Assembly (NCBI GenBank): GCA_963678675.1
Contig: OY783196.1
Span: 30,048,827 to 30,112,826 of the forward strand
Source: Xiphydria camelus
Taxonomy: Eukaryota; Arthropoda; Insecta; Hymenoptera; Xiphydriidae
Direction of reading: 5' to 3'
DNA: 64,000 bases
The position numbers were made by a program, and so were the translations under genes. Under the pieces are notes generated by a model. That model did no database searches, was not told the origin of the DNA, and was given only the letters and a program-made list of their open reading frames with translations. Shown here piece after piece: positions 23,058 through 36,962 of this stretch. Each line of letters begins with the position of its first letter. Position 1 is the stretch's first letter.

Positions 23058-26000
23058 CTACGAAGTCATCATATCACTGACTGAATTTGCAGACATATTG
23101 GGCCCCTTTAAGGAGTCGTTTATATCTCTCCTGAACATCGACAGATTTTGCGTAAACCTAAAATTGAATTATAAATCACGGTGTAACCTTTCGGTAAAAG
23201 GCGTCATAAATGGGCAATCACAAACAGTCGTTCAACGTGAAAAGCGTGTTGAGACTTACCTGTCCCGGTTCTTTGTAAGTAGATTTCTTTCAATCCCATC
23301 CATCAAGATTTCGAACCATTGTGCCATCGTAGCCTGCTTATCCACTGGTTGACTCCTAATAATATTCTCCCTTAACTGATTAAAATACTGAAACGTAAGA
23401 ATTTAGTACATTTAACACGAACGCCAATATTGAAATCTCGAGGTTTGTAAATTAGAGAGCATAGTATGCAATGACAATGGCTCACCTCTTCGTTTAGAAG
23501 TATCAGACCTAAAAGCGGCCTTGACATACTCCACTGATTCCTGCAATCTTCAAACATTATCACATTTAAAACGGTGCTCAATATTTGCTGTAGAATTTCA
23601 GGATGCTGCTTTAGGACTTGCAGAAACAGCTCGCCGCCGCCAGGAACCGCAGCATTTTTCTTGCCCGAAAAAACGCCGGCTGAAAAATTCAAAGTAGTTG
23701 TGTGCACAGTGCGTGCGTAAGCCAACTATAAAGACGGCTCCGTAAAACTGGCGAATTTTGCAAGTATCATCCACCAGCCATTGGATTACCTCGGAAACGA
23801 AGCTAGATTAGTGATAAAATAACATTTACTTCGTTTCCGCCCACTGAGTGATTGACGATGTGTACTTTCAAAGTACACCAGTCCTGTGGAGCAGTCCTAA
23901 GATACATGTAATTATAACATCTCGAATACCTTTCTGATACAGTTGTTTAAACAGATATGTGACAATGTGATCCAATGTCGCGCAGCAGCCAGTACAAACC
24001 ATAGTGTCTGAAACAAAAGCGAAGTCTCTCCTATCAGAAACTTAACTGATCGAATTGACCAAAGTTACATGGAAGCTTGAAAAGTATAAGATAATCAATT
24101 CCAGTAAATGCACGACAATAATTATACGGCAAAGCAACGTAAAAGCACCTACCTTCCTCTCATCCGAGTCATTGCGTATTATTTTACATTTTTGCGAAGC
24201 TTTATATGCGTAGAAAGAATAAAATATGATAAAATGAAATATTATTAATATTTGGCAATTAATATTTAGCGCTTTAGATTGCCATTGATAGCTATATACG
24301 CTTTTATAAATGTATGATAAGATTTCCCGTATGAAAAGTAGAACGAATGAGGATTTGAGGATATTCGACCGTGATCTTAATCGAATGTAAGTACTGCGTG
24401 CTATGCCTTGCACACTACATAATTACGCGCCATGCATTATGTGCGACTGACTCGCAAAATTCAAGATCTGCTAAATCACCAAAGCAAAGCAGGCGCTAGA
24501 CGAAAAGAACCCTCCGAGGGTCGGATAAGTGAAAGAACTTTGATATAGTACGTCAGTGCAAAGTATGCACTGTGATATCTGATGAATAAATGTTGAAAGA
24601 AAAAAACACTGGACCAATGGCAAGTAAGGAAACCCAATTTAACGTTCAAATTAAACATTCATATATGACATTTAAAAGACGCCCGGAAGGCAACTGTTAA
24701 ATCTTTTTAAATCTCAAAAAAGATTTTACAGAAAGTTAGGATCGTAAGTTAGGAAATTGAAACGTACATGCATTCGTAAGTTAAGAAAAAAGAAGAAATA
24801 GAAAAATAAAACACATTCCTACTGTTAATTCATGCCATTCTCTCCCGCTTTCTCCAGTAAATTAGTATTAAAAAGACTTACGTAATACTAGCTAAACACA
24901 AAGGTTAATTATTTTAGTAGTGATATGTGTCAGCTGTGCGGCTGACTAAATACGTGCTAGACCCATTGTTTAACTCGAGACATAAAAAATAATTGCTTCA
25001 CCGTCGGAAAGCAGCATACTACGTATGCCGGACGGATTCAGAGATGCGAAAATAATAACAAATATCGAGAAACAAACGCAAGATATATGTATATAAGCGT
25101 GTCGAGCTCAATTGTCGCTCGAAAGTAGTAGTCTTGAAAAGTATCTTTCTTCTCTTTTATTAAAAGAACAAGGGTCTAGGCTCTACGCACTCCAATCCTC
25201 TTAGTGCCAATGTCATAAAAAGGGTATTTTTCTTTCGTTAATTCCGTTCATTTGCGTGTAAAGTTACGATTGCGGACTAAATCATCGAACATACGTATCA
25301 ATTCTGCTTTCTGTACTGTCATTGCAATCTGTCGCAGTGACTTAATACCTAGAGGCAGATTCACATTCCAAGCGACAATGCAAAAAGCACATGGCAAGTT
25401 TGAAATGAAAGGACTCTCCGTATCACTTATTGGCTAATACTTTATGCTAAAAGCTCGGGTAAGTACCAATCGATCGATGGCTGAACTATCGGTTATTGGT
25501 AACTCTAAAGAGTGAACTATGATTCCGAATCATCGATGGTATATTTGAAGAAAATAAATTTTGGGAAACACGCGACGAATGGAATTCAACCAACTGGATC
25601 CCGATCGGACGTGTCACGTGTACATACATTCTTTTGTGTTATATTTGTACCGTTTTTAACAAAGGGGCTGTATTAACAACAGAACGGCTACAATCTGAAA
25701 CGGCCCGCGTACATTCGCTGCACTGATGAAATCTTCCAAGGCTTTTTCCATGTCTTTATTCTTTTTAGAAGTTTCTACTAAATTTTTATGCAGCGAACAT
25801 ACACGTACCTACATGCGCGTGTATATAAGACGAGTGAACCCGTCAACCGCTTTTCGTCCATCCATTGGTTTTAACAAATATAAAACGACACGTTTAGAGT
25901 TGCCAAATTATCTAATGCAGATAAACGGGGACAAAGACTCGGTCTTCAAAACAATGATTAATAACAGTACTAAAGGGCACGGTATAGAGGATATAGAGGG

Positions 26001-29000
26001 TAGCGATAAGATAGAATCAGCCGCACAGACCTGTGTAGGAGTCTTTTAGCGCACCTAGAGCCGTAAGGCCTTCGCTGATACTCGACAGGATGTATAGGAA
26101 AACTCGGGGCTCCAGCGTAGACAGGAAGGCCATGTGATCCTGTGCTAGGCATTCTAGCAGCACGTAATACGTAGCTGATAATTTTGGGTAGTCCTGTTCG
26201 GAAGATAAAACTATTTGTACAGATTTGCACCACCGGATCATTAAATATTCCCCGCATGACAGTTTAAAGATATACAGTCAGATCTTCCAGGACTGACGGA
26301 CTCGGAAAATGATTTAGCCTACATCGATCACCGGCTTATCAAAAACACGTTACGAGGATTCAGAAAAAATATGTAATAGAAACTTACCAATAAGTCACTT
26401 TGTGGTATACTAAGGAGCAGTTTCACAAACGTATTAAGCGCGTTATCCAAGGCCTCGTCTCCGTATAACCTAAATACTCCAAAATTTACATAGCTCCCAC
26501 ACAATGCAGCCTTCAACATACTGAAGCATATGCTTATCCCCTTAAGCTTCAGAGGATATATTTGATCCTTGGGCACTTCGACGTTTAGTATGTGATTACC
26601 ATAGCTGCATATCACTTTACTGGCTTCACGAAATAGTAGAATTCCGTTCGGCGATGACACGTCAAACTGTAATCTCTGACTCCTGTTTTGTACTAACTCG
26701 GCGAATAACTTTAAAACGGGTGTAGTTACTTGGGGCTCATGGTGCCACAGTTCGACGGCGTGTAATAAAATTGGTGTGTAATTTGGATATCTGAGTGTTG
26801 CGTTTAGGAATGATTCACGGCTTTTTACTCCTCCTTTTGTCAATCGTGCAGTGTTAGTGCGTTAGGCGCACCTATGGAAGCATTAAATTTACATTTAAAG
26901 CAAAAAGGATACATCCAGTCAAACAGCATCATATATGAGGTTTTAGTGTTAAAGGCATAAGCTAACCCTCTCAGATCTCTAGCAAGTCCTATCAATGCCT
27001 TTTTAGCTTCTTCGGCTGCAAACAGTGGAGTATCCGCGGCGCCCATCAACTGTCCAAGACTTTCCAGTGCAGCTGCAAAATAATCATTCCATGTAAACAT
27101 ATTCAACGTTACCTATTCAACCTTGTATATAAAAAAAATATACTATTTTACGATTTAATCATTATACCTGTAAGGGGCAACATAAACGTATGAAACCTTT
27201 CCTCATCTTCCCCCAAATCGACCATTAGCAATCTACCCAAGGAAGTATAAAACATTGACCTACATCGCATTTCCGTAACGGCAACGCTATTTCCCAGGAA
27301 TGGAAAATGTTCACTCTGCAAAATAAAATATAGATAGGGTAACCACAGATGCGTCAAATATTTGGCAATATTATGTAATCATTATTAAAGATTGTGCGCG
27401 TACCGTATGATTCTTCAGCATAAATTGTACTTCCTCCAGTTTGACGAGTTTCCGTACGCAACTATATCCTACCGAGAGGTCATTTAATAACTGTAATGTC
27501 TTGGATATAATTTGTTCGCTCCGCCCCCAATATTTCAAGTTTGTTATACTGAAAGAATGCATATACCGTATTGAATCAATAAATCAAACATATCTCGGAA
27601 ACTACCGATTGGACAGGGAAAATCAAATGGTAAGACTGACATTTTCCTGATGAATACGCTGAGGACCATGGCCTCGTCGCTGAGACCCAACACATCTGAC
27701 AGTCTTCTGTACACTTTGGAATTCTTTTGAACCTGATCACCTACATATATTTTCCTAAACTGCTCGAAGAAACTGAGCATGGCTAATTCGAGTTTCTCGC
27801 AGCCGCCCTGCGCCAATCTCGAGTCAGTTAGATTCATCAACTGCAGAACTCTGCAAACTAATTCACCGTCCATCGCGTCGTGCTCCTCATTGCTGTTGAA
27901 TGAAACTCTACCTCCAATGGCGCTACCTGTACAATTAATCGGAAGGTTACAACTTTTTATTGCACTTAGAGAGCTCCTATAAAATACATACCGATAATGT
28001 ATACGAGCCACGTCAACTGCCCTTCCTGTATCGTAATGTCAATCTGTTGAGTCGGAGAAGCGGTCTGCGCCATCAACTCCTGATACGTCCTGGCCGCTTG
28101 GTCGAACAATTGAACCAGCAAAGTACACGTCTTTTGATATTCGCATCTTCCAATCACGGACAACTGTTCCAATTGCTGCTGTACCATTCCTAAATCGTCA
28201 AGCGGGTCTTCCAAACCTTCTCTCACCACTACAGCTACGGATTCTAATCTCGACGTGATGTACGCATTGGAAACCTCTGGAGTATAGGTCTCCAGTAAAT
28301 GCGGCTCTGAGGCTTTTACGTACGGCACTGATGCGACCATTCTCTGCCAGAGGCTGAGAAGATAGTGCACGCTGTTTGGAGCGAACTGCCACATGCGCAA
28401 ACTTTGAACGGTAAACTTTGCTATGAGCTGAATTGCTTCTGGATAATTCTCCACCATGACCAGCTCGCCAAGCTGATAATTGCTCTTTAGACGTGCCAAC
28501 AATCGACAAAACTCATGATAATTGCCAGGATCACTAAGACCTTGCGGATTTTGAAGGATGTGCTTTACGCCGTTCACCAAGTGTGTCAAGAACTTTGCTC
28601 TTTCAGTATTAGAAAATAAACTGCGCCTGACAGACGCTATTTGGACCAGACACGAAAGAGCCAGTGATGACAACGTATTAGGAAGGCTGTGATACAAGTC
28701 GAAGAATAACTTTAGGGTTGTGAAGTCTAAGAACGCGGGCCTCCAACTCGTCGGTATCTGAACTGTACAAAGATCGTCTGAACTTTCATCAGTAGAAGTC
28801 CCGATAAAATCAAATGTTAGACAGTTCTGCGCGAGCCTGAGAAGTTGCGTCATTAGTCCATGCTAAATGGAAGAAAGAATTAAAGGATAATTAGCAAACT
28901 TACCCTCTATATGCGTGAATTTAAAAAACTTGTTTATTTCGCTATTTCTTTTTCTCAATGCATTATCACTAATTGAGGACCAACGTACCTGTGCTTCATC

Positions 29001-29986
29001 ATTGAAATTGAGGTTTTTACAATTCTCCCGAGCAGTTCCAAGAAGGGAGCAAGACAATCTGAATATTTCAAACAATTGTGTATCCCTGAAACTGCTGGCA
29101 ATCTTTCGATGTTTAGTGAGTGACCGATTAGCGTCAGCATCAGATATTTGATTCATTTCAGATGTTAGCTGTGAAAGCAACTGTACGCCAATCATACAGT
29201 GTTCCACTGATCCCTATGACGTCGAAAGAAGATTCAAAAGTAGTCATACACCAAGAAAAAAAATGTAACGAATATAGAGGATGTAACATAAATTGAACCT
29301 GAAGAAATTTTGTTATGTCGGTAACAACGTTCCTAAAGACGAACTCATCCTTATCAGAATCAAACCACCCAAGTTTTGATATTCTGGCAAATAAAGTGAC
29401 CAACGCCTGTATCACAAAGTTTTGCAGCTTTGGCTGTGTCGCCAAATAATTCAACACATAATTTCCTAAATGAAAAGTCATAGTAATTGTTAATATTTGC
29501 AGTTTCTATTCTCAATGACTTTCTAAGAGAATGAATAGTTATTGTAGAAGCATTAGAAAATAAATACAATCTTTAGTAATTTCCATGTTTGAAGGTAAAA
29601 ATTGGTTAATTTTAACTGAAGACTCACAGGTTTAAAGTAACAATTCTTAAACGTTAAGTGCTATAATAGAAAAATGCAATTGTACAGTAAAATTGTGATG
29701 AAAACTTTCAAAATAGATGCGTTTTCTTACGTATATCAAGCCTCTGCTGTAAACTTAGTCCCTGAGCTGATCTAGAGACCAATTTCGTGAGGGTAGTGGC
29801 CGCTAATAATTGGGCGTATGGCGAGTCCCCACGGTCAAAGAGTAACTGACATTTAGTGAGAGTATCCGGAGCATTTTGAAAACCCACAAGAGCTTTTTCA
29901 GCCTCTGCACGGTGAGCAGAGTCCTGTGACTCATACAACTGCTTGCACAGCAACTCCAGCTGCCGTACTTCCTGTATGTGATCCAT
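23058..29986 (-). CDS. XPO7: Exportin-7 (RanBP16), nuclear transport receptor
   Basis: A bidirectional importin-beta family receptor that binds RanGTP and carries proteins through the nuclear pore. Fourteen exons join in frame: 29986-29731, 29465-29299, 29213-28989, 28862-27992, 27926-27641, 27548-27404, 27315-27168, 27072-26913, 26790-26388, 26193-26055, 24007-23930, 23679-23486, 23387-23260 and 23157-23058. They give about 1099 aa; vertebrate XPO7 is about 1087. The N-terminal importin-beta-like region is clear ([22 protein letters not shown]), followed by helical HEAT-type repeats with highly conserved blocks such as [24 protein letters not shown] and [20 protein letters not shown] (each quoted only in part). 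The C-terminus ends in [12 protein letters not shown] 29986 was chosen because it aligns with the family start; another in-frame ATG lies 4 codons upstream. Intron 10 is 2 kb and has two in-frame donors. Confidence 0.95.
24008..26054 (-). other. XPO7 intron 10 (2 kb)
   Basis: The largest XPO7 intron, AT-rich, between exon 10 (ends 26055) and exon 11 (starts 24007). No nested gene, RNA or element was recognised. All other XPO7 introns are short. Confidence 0.8.
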
Positions 29987-32900
29987 TTTTAATAACACTA
30001 TTTGTTCGGTTAATATCGGTATTCGAATGGTTTAACAACACTGTAGTTTATTGTCATTTATAAACGGAGGCCCAAACTCTAATGCAACAAATCATTCAAC
30101 TCTACACGCATGAATTTGGGCAAGACATTCCTCTGGGATTCAATCCACATCATCGCAATCTCGGAGTACAAAGTTATTTACAAATGTTTGAAGTTCTGAA
30201 AACGGTCGTAAACGTCACATAATAGTTTTTGGACACTTATTTATTAATCGTAGACTTTATATTTCTGTTCAACTTTCGATTTAACTCGGACTGAATATTT
30301 ATTACGCACATTATAATTCAATTAATTATTTGTAGCACTAAAAATTATTACAGAACTTCATCACATTTTTCACATTCAGAGTTTACGTCAACCTGAAATT
30401 GTTTAAAATTGGCTCTAATTATAACTTTAATCCATGTAAATTTGATGTATAGTAAATTCAAATGACACGAACAAAGAACTTTTTACGCCAACAATTTATA
30501 CCAAAACTTAATCACAAATAGTTACTAAACTTATATTTGACAATATGAAAAAATAAATAAATCACTGGTACACACAAACGACTATCCCTTTTATCTAATG
30601 TAGTAATAGAAAACTAAAAAACGTTATGGGAAACGACATGGAAGTCGCTCAAAAAGAACAAGAGTTTGGTCAAAGAAAATGAAAGCTTTGGCTATACAAA
30701 AAAAAATTCAAATAATCCGTGGCAAGTGTTATAGAATTGCATACAATAATAATACAACAAATTTAGAGGTTATAATCGATAATTGCGTACAATTAAAACG
30801 CTGAACGCAGTTCAGAGAGGGTCAAATTTAGCGAGTACATTTTTTTTCCATTAAGATCTAACGGTGCTCGTTCCAACGAATTTTGCGCGCATATTTATGT
30901 ACACTGTGCATAGTTTACCGATAACATTAACGTTAACCGTTACATAAACTGTAATATCAAATGAAAAACAATTTACGCGGCGATAAAATCTCGTGACAAG
31001 CCCCCTTCTTGAAAAGCGGACCAATTAAGGTTATAATCTGTTTTTCCCTAACGATCCGCTCAACGACGAGCTCGAAAATTGTAACGAATGATTGCCGAGC
31101 TGTCTGCGCTGTGATAAAAGTCTTAATTAAACGAAATCACTGATCAGACGATATTTGCCGGACTACCATCCCCGCGGTTGAAAAACCGTCGTCGGAGCCC
31201 CCATCACGCGCTCTAAATTGAATTTCGCACAACTCTATCGTGATTCCTTTGTACACGCCCTGATGTGTAACTATCAATATCGCGACGAAAACCACATTGT
31301 CTCACAATGTTTTGGTTGACAGTACGCTATAACAATCACTGTTGCATCCGGCAACTTTGTTATCGAGTCGCCGACGGAGCGCGTTCTCCCGCAATAGGAG
31401 ACGAGCGTTCGAGTCGTTCCAATGTCGCGCGATTTTCGGCAAGTTGAGAGCCGACCGTACCACCGTGCCAATTGCAGCGAAGCTCGCGTCGATAAATATT
31501 TCCCGACGTCTCGATGTTCATGCGTTATTTTGATCGGGAACTCACCTGTTCATCGGCCATTTTCGCAGCTTCGCATCTCTATACTGAAGGTTGGATCACA
31601 CGCGAACCGCCGTCCAACCGTAAATGCACGAGGCTAGGATTTTTGTGTGCCCCTAGAAAGACACCCAGTCACGTTCGTCTAGGGGTACGCGATTCTCATT
31701 CGCCAATTTGTAAGGGCGTACATTTTAAATTTGGTCGCTGCGCGACTGTGCTCAAATTTTGACTACTTTCCTTTTCCGTTATTCTCAAATAAGTATAGCT
31801 TACGGTATGGTAAACTCGGTCACTAATAAGCTTTACCTATATTGAACCTGGCTCCTAAATTCTCAATCCTCGTCTATACAAATTGTTCTCTAATTTTAAG
31901 AATCAAATGGTCCAATTTAACGAGCCGGTCTAATTTACGCAACTTTCCTCTACTAATCACCGTTCCACTCGAAATTTATACGAAAGATTCATAAGGTTTG
32001 TCACAGCTTTGCTAAACGTTTATTTGTACAATAATATGCTTGCTTAGCTTATGCTTCCGCTTGGCATATTTTTTAAAGCATAAGCTGTACTTTTGTAGTG
32101 TATATAATTCAACAGCTTCATTCAGTGAAAAGTTTAACAGAAATCCATAAAAGTCGCACCCAATACCATTAATTATTATACGTCTAATTAGTAATATAAA
32201 GCGTTGATACTTTATTGCTGAAAAAATGCCATATCATGTGACTGATTGATTAGATATATTCAACTTCCAAATCGGCATTTATACCACGTAATAATCGCAG
32301 CAATGGGATTCTTTTCTCAGCAGTAAAGCGATAGCCATTTATATTCTTGGTAATAATTGTACGAGTAATTTATTATACGAACGCCTTTAGAACGGCGTTG
32401 TGGCAGTTAGTTTCACAATTCCTTTGTCATTCTCAGGAGAAACGACGATAAATGCGGGTCTATTTATTTATCCAGGAAAGTATTGTGTGCACTTTAAGCG
32501 ATTTATAAATCGACATTTCAATTGAAGCGATAGATGCTTCAATGAAAAAAAAATCGATTTATAAATTAGAAATAACCTTCTCACACTGAAAGGTAATTAA
32601 AGTCAGACGGGTTAGGTACCACCATAAGGACTGAGAACTTACAATTAGACAGTGGAAAACAGCGGATTTAGCTTAGTTTTGGTTGTAATGAAAGAGAAAA
32701 TTCTTGGCACTAAACACCAATTTTCATAAGAATGACTAATTAGAAGCAATTTTACTCCAATCTCTCTCTCTCTCTCTTCTCTCTCATTAATCGTGTTGTA
32801 ATCTACTCATAGAATAAATTATAATTACAGCTCTAAGGCATTAATCATAACTCAACAGCACTATTTAAACCTACACATATATATTATACATGAACTCTAT

Positions 32901-35820
32901 TTTCGTGATGTAGGCATTAATAATAATGAGAAGAAAATCAAGGTTTAAGTTCCTTTAATCTCATAATCCATAAACGACACTGACGATGTCATAGTGTGCA
33001 GAACTATACAATATCACGAACGAGTAAATTCTCGAACGTTAGTCACATTCTTCGATTATTATCACGCGAATAATGAATTGAACCTTAGCTTGATCTTAAA
33101 GACTTCTGTACATCGCGTATATTTCTAAATTCACGCTCTCGCAATGCTCACTCCCCTCCCACTCTTGCCATGGAAAAGCGTACTATATTAGATTAAAGAC
33201 GAAGATGATAAAAGCGCCCATCGTAATACGGATCACTCCGCAATCGTACCGAGTTAAAAAATCGTTCTTGTTTTCGTATCATTTTACTTTCGCTAGGTAC
33301 GTTTCCAACAATATGCAGGTATCAATGTATCATCATCGGTATCTTCTCATACAGCTCATAGGTACGCACAAACGCATCCACTCATCTTTCGAACAGTTTT
33401 TATTCTCTGTATCCGACTGATGATGAATTAAAAATAGGGAATCAGACCTCTACTACTTACTACAGCACATCTACGAGACAAATCATCTTATCGATTGCGA
33501 AGTACTATGTACACGAAAATTTGCAGTCGTATGCATAGTTATTGCAATTCGTTCCGTGTAAGCGAGTTGTCACGTTCTTGTAAAAAAAAAGCGACGTTGA
33601 ATGGCAATGCAGTTATATTGACGTCTCTAGAGCCAGACGAAATATCATAGAAAAAAAGCAAACAATAGTTAAAGTTCGACAGAGACGACACCATATCGTC
33701 TAGTGGGATTATATCCTGACGATTTAGCGAGTAATATGATTTTCGATGTTACAAGATTCAAAGTGACATTCCCTTCTTGCATAAAAAAAAACATCTCTTT
33801 TCAATATGATCGTTACATAAGTATGTATTAAATACAGATTTTGCACAGCCTTTTTTTAAAGACGTTCCTACATAGCTGTCTCTCACGCCTTTACAAATTT
33901 TCCACTTCACAGATCTACATTGACAAATCACTTTTTCCCTATTCCTCCTTTTTCCAAATCAATAGTCTATGACAGCGACGGAACAGTTCTCCAGAAGTAG
34001 CGCGATATTTCGAATGTTGCTTACAAAAGTCGGTACGAACAATGGTCATCTAAGAACAATTAATTGGTTACACTTTAATGAACGACACAAGAGGAAAAAC
34101 TGAAGTGCATACCTTTAGACTTCAGAATTAGATGTTGAAATAATTACAAAATATCGTCATTTATTTCACAGGATTAGCTTGAAAATTATATATCTCGTAT
34201 GTTCGTAACAAATAAACTGACAGTATGTGAAAAAAATGAAACTGATCATGGCTTACTTCGAACTCAAAGAATCTATATATATTATGCGCTATTGCGTTAC
34301 ACATTCTTCAACAATAATGAAAATGTGCAATATTATGACTTTCCGCAATGATGTTGCGAACGACTGTTTTTCTGTTCCTTTCTAAAACAGCCGTACATGT
34401 GAACCTTTAGATGGAGATTAAATAAAATAGGATCACACGTACCGATATTACGAATGGAATTGGGATACAATAGTTAAGCGTGTCCGAAGGAGCGCCAATA
34501 AATATAAATATACATTAGAATTTAGGATGCGAATAGTTTGTAACACGGCGCCATTTAGCATGCTACTGTAACCACTAAAACTTTAAATGTAACCTCTGCT
34601 ATTCTCGACGACCAGAAAAGAAGTTTCGGATCCCCGTATCACCGTCTCTCTTTATCGTCCGAAGTTATACAATTGTATTTGGAAGCATTTCAAACTCCAA
34701 GGCGAAACACGGATCGAATATTTTCGCACCGATTTTACCGAATACCGCTAGTGGCATGCAAAGCAGCACTGCGTGTAATATTTCGATTCGTCATTCGTCA
34801 TGCCAAAGATTAAGATTCTTATATTCAAGTCTTTCATTCGATACTTTTTAATGAAGAAATCGAAAACCTTTGAGCATGCTGAATAGTTTTGCTCCGTTCG
34901 ATGGTACATCGATATGAAAGAGATATGCGTAATCCAAAAAACATATGTATATATACAATCGTACCGATAATTTGAAACCATCATCTCAATATATCAGAAT
35001 ATCATCCGAAGTAAGATTGGTTATCTGACATTAAGGGCAACTGTGCTCCAATCCTGACAGTCCTTAAGAATTTTTGATAACAGAGATTTGTGTACAATTA
35101 ATGTATGTTAACTTACTCCGGTGTATATTCTGCAACAACTGGTAGGAATTAAAAAGACGAAGCACAAGCGGGAACTATTGTTCCAATGAAGGGTGTGAAA
35201 CATGATCGGTCAGAGAAATAAGAGCGAAGTCATGTACGTCTGTTACGCATCGAAAATACGTGCATCTCACAGATATGAGATACAACTGTATTAGTATTGC
35301 TGTTAGAACTGCTAACTGTCTTACTACTCTGAGCACCGCGCCCCTCACTCCTCTTGTTTCATGCTCGCAATCTCGCGCTTCAACCCCACAATTCCCACGT
35401 CCATCCTAGTCGAATCCTACGCTCTTCAGTATCTATACAGACGAATGGTGTCACAAGGCTGTGCAAAGATTGTTCGTCAGATATTTCGCTATTAGAAATA
35501 CATATCTTAATTTAAAAATTTGTCGAACCTAACGCCCATAAAAACTGTACGTCGTTCAGTTAATTTCGACACCGATCAATCGTAGTGCGTTCGCTACTCT
35601 TTGCTAAATGGAATCGCAAGGGAGATTAGAAGATACTATTAGAAATACAGCGCAGAGTTATCGTAATGATTCCTCCCTCCCGCGTGTCATATTCCATTCG
35701 CGCAGAATAAGTACCTCCCGATCATTTTTTGTTTCGCCTTCTTATCTATAAATTAATTACATAAAAAATCTTTAATTTACTATAATACATCTATTATCTT
35801 ATTAAGTGTATCCAGCCTCC
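29987..35820. other. Intergenic, XPO7 promoter side; no gene recognised
   Basis: Sequence upstream of XPO7 and downstream of slimb. A GC-richer patch at about 31.0-31.75 kb may be a CpG-type promoter or 5' exon for XPO7, but no donor could be tied to it. The rest is AT-rich. A short (TC)n tract lies at about 32761-32787 and an imperfect hairpin at 32500-32566. No coding exon is supported. Confidence 0.45.
32500..32566. repeat. Imperfect hairpin, about 30 bp stem
   Basis: The arms around 32501-32528 and 32535-32566 pair as ATTTATAAATCGA...CATTGAAGC with a few mismatches and a loop of about 6 nt. The size resembles a small-RNA precursor, but the AT-rich content makes a chance or degraded repeat equally plausible. 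Confidence 0.4.
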
Positions 35821-36245
35821 CTAAAAACGTTCCCATTTTTGTTGCGTACTTTTAAGTCTTTTTCTTCGTAGTAGGAAAAAATGGTCAACTTCTATCGTGT
35901 CATAGAGCGTAGAAGAATGCCCAGGTATGGCCAAAGCAGACAACGTTCGTTTACATCCATGGGATGTATTTATATATAGTTTCATCATATTGTCCGTTAC
36001 TCGTACTGCGCAACGAAGGCGCGTATAAATTAATTCATAGTTTTCACGAGCCAGTGCGTGTGCGTCGTGCTTTTTCCGAGAAGAATTTCTTTGCTTTTCA
36101 TGGCAAATAATATAAATAAAGGTCATTGGCCGAGTCTCTTTTGTGATGTCTTTGTCTGTTTGGGCGCTGCTCACAATGGACACTGGTTCTTCATTCTCTG
36201 CGCACACTGATGTGAACACATTGAATTCACTCACTAACCACTTGT
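35821..36245 (-). CDS. slmb: Candidate alternative C-terminal exon of slimb
   Basis: A 141-codon open stretch (including the stop) follows a strong acceptor (AATTTGTTTCAG before 36245). Its frame needs a two-base lead, which matches the phase-1 donor of slimb exon 7 (37107). Joining them would replace the short end (SLSPFE) by a 140-residue basic extension with no recognised domain (starts HKWLVSEF, ends QQKWERF). The length is greater than expected by chance in such AT-rich DNA. It could also be only a 3' UTR exon, reached from the GTAAGT donor that follows the short last exon, or an unrelated transcript. Confidence 0.3.
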
Positions 36246-36962
36246 CTGAAACAAATTCATCGAGGATATTAGGGTGAATGAATATTATTCGGGAGCAAAA
36301 ATTGGTCGATATTCCGTGCACCGCATGAATTTCAAAGTGATAACGCGCATATTTACCCCGCCTAACGTTGAATTTATAAACGAATCTTAGTCTGGCATTA
36401 TATCAAGTCGATGACGGTGCAATAATAGAACATTACTGGGTTTCTAAGACACCTAAAAGATTACTGAGGCATTGAAAATTAACTGGAAAATTTCGAGATG
36501 TCTATCAAAATAAATAATGTGACCATACTTTCTATTGCGGCGAATATTGAAAATCCTCTTGGATTTATATTAAATCGTTGTTTGAATCTGCAGTATGATA
36601 ACAATAATTGAAATGAACAAAGAAGGAGTGAATCGTGTGAAATGAAGAATGAGCTTTGGAGTGATGGACTGTACTGTGAATAGGACATTCCTACTATTTC
36701 TTATTACGTAAACGAAGATACGAACGTTTGATTAAAAGTAATGGAATAAGTTGAGCAATTTAAACGAAAAAAAAAACCGTTGAAACCCCGTAAATAACTA
36801 CTTGGTGCATGGTATGCAAGCTTACATATTTTAGCATGATAATTCAATACTATCATATTTCGAAAGAGGTATTCGTGAAATTCTTTTTAATTGTTCGTAC
36901 GTTACTGGTAAAATATATTACTTACAGTCATATCACAATAAAGGAATCTTCGTGCTGATGCG

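Noticed and set aside
32203..32340. Weak inverted similarity around TTTATTGCTGAAAA and TTTTCTCAGCAGTAAAG
   Set aside because: Pairing is too short and broken in AT-rich DNA to call an element.
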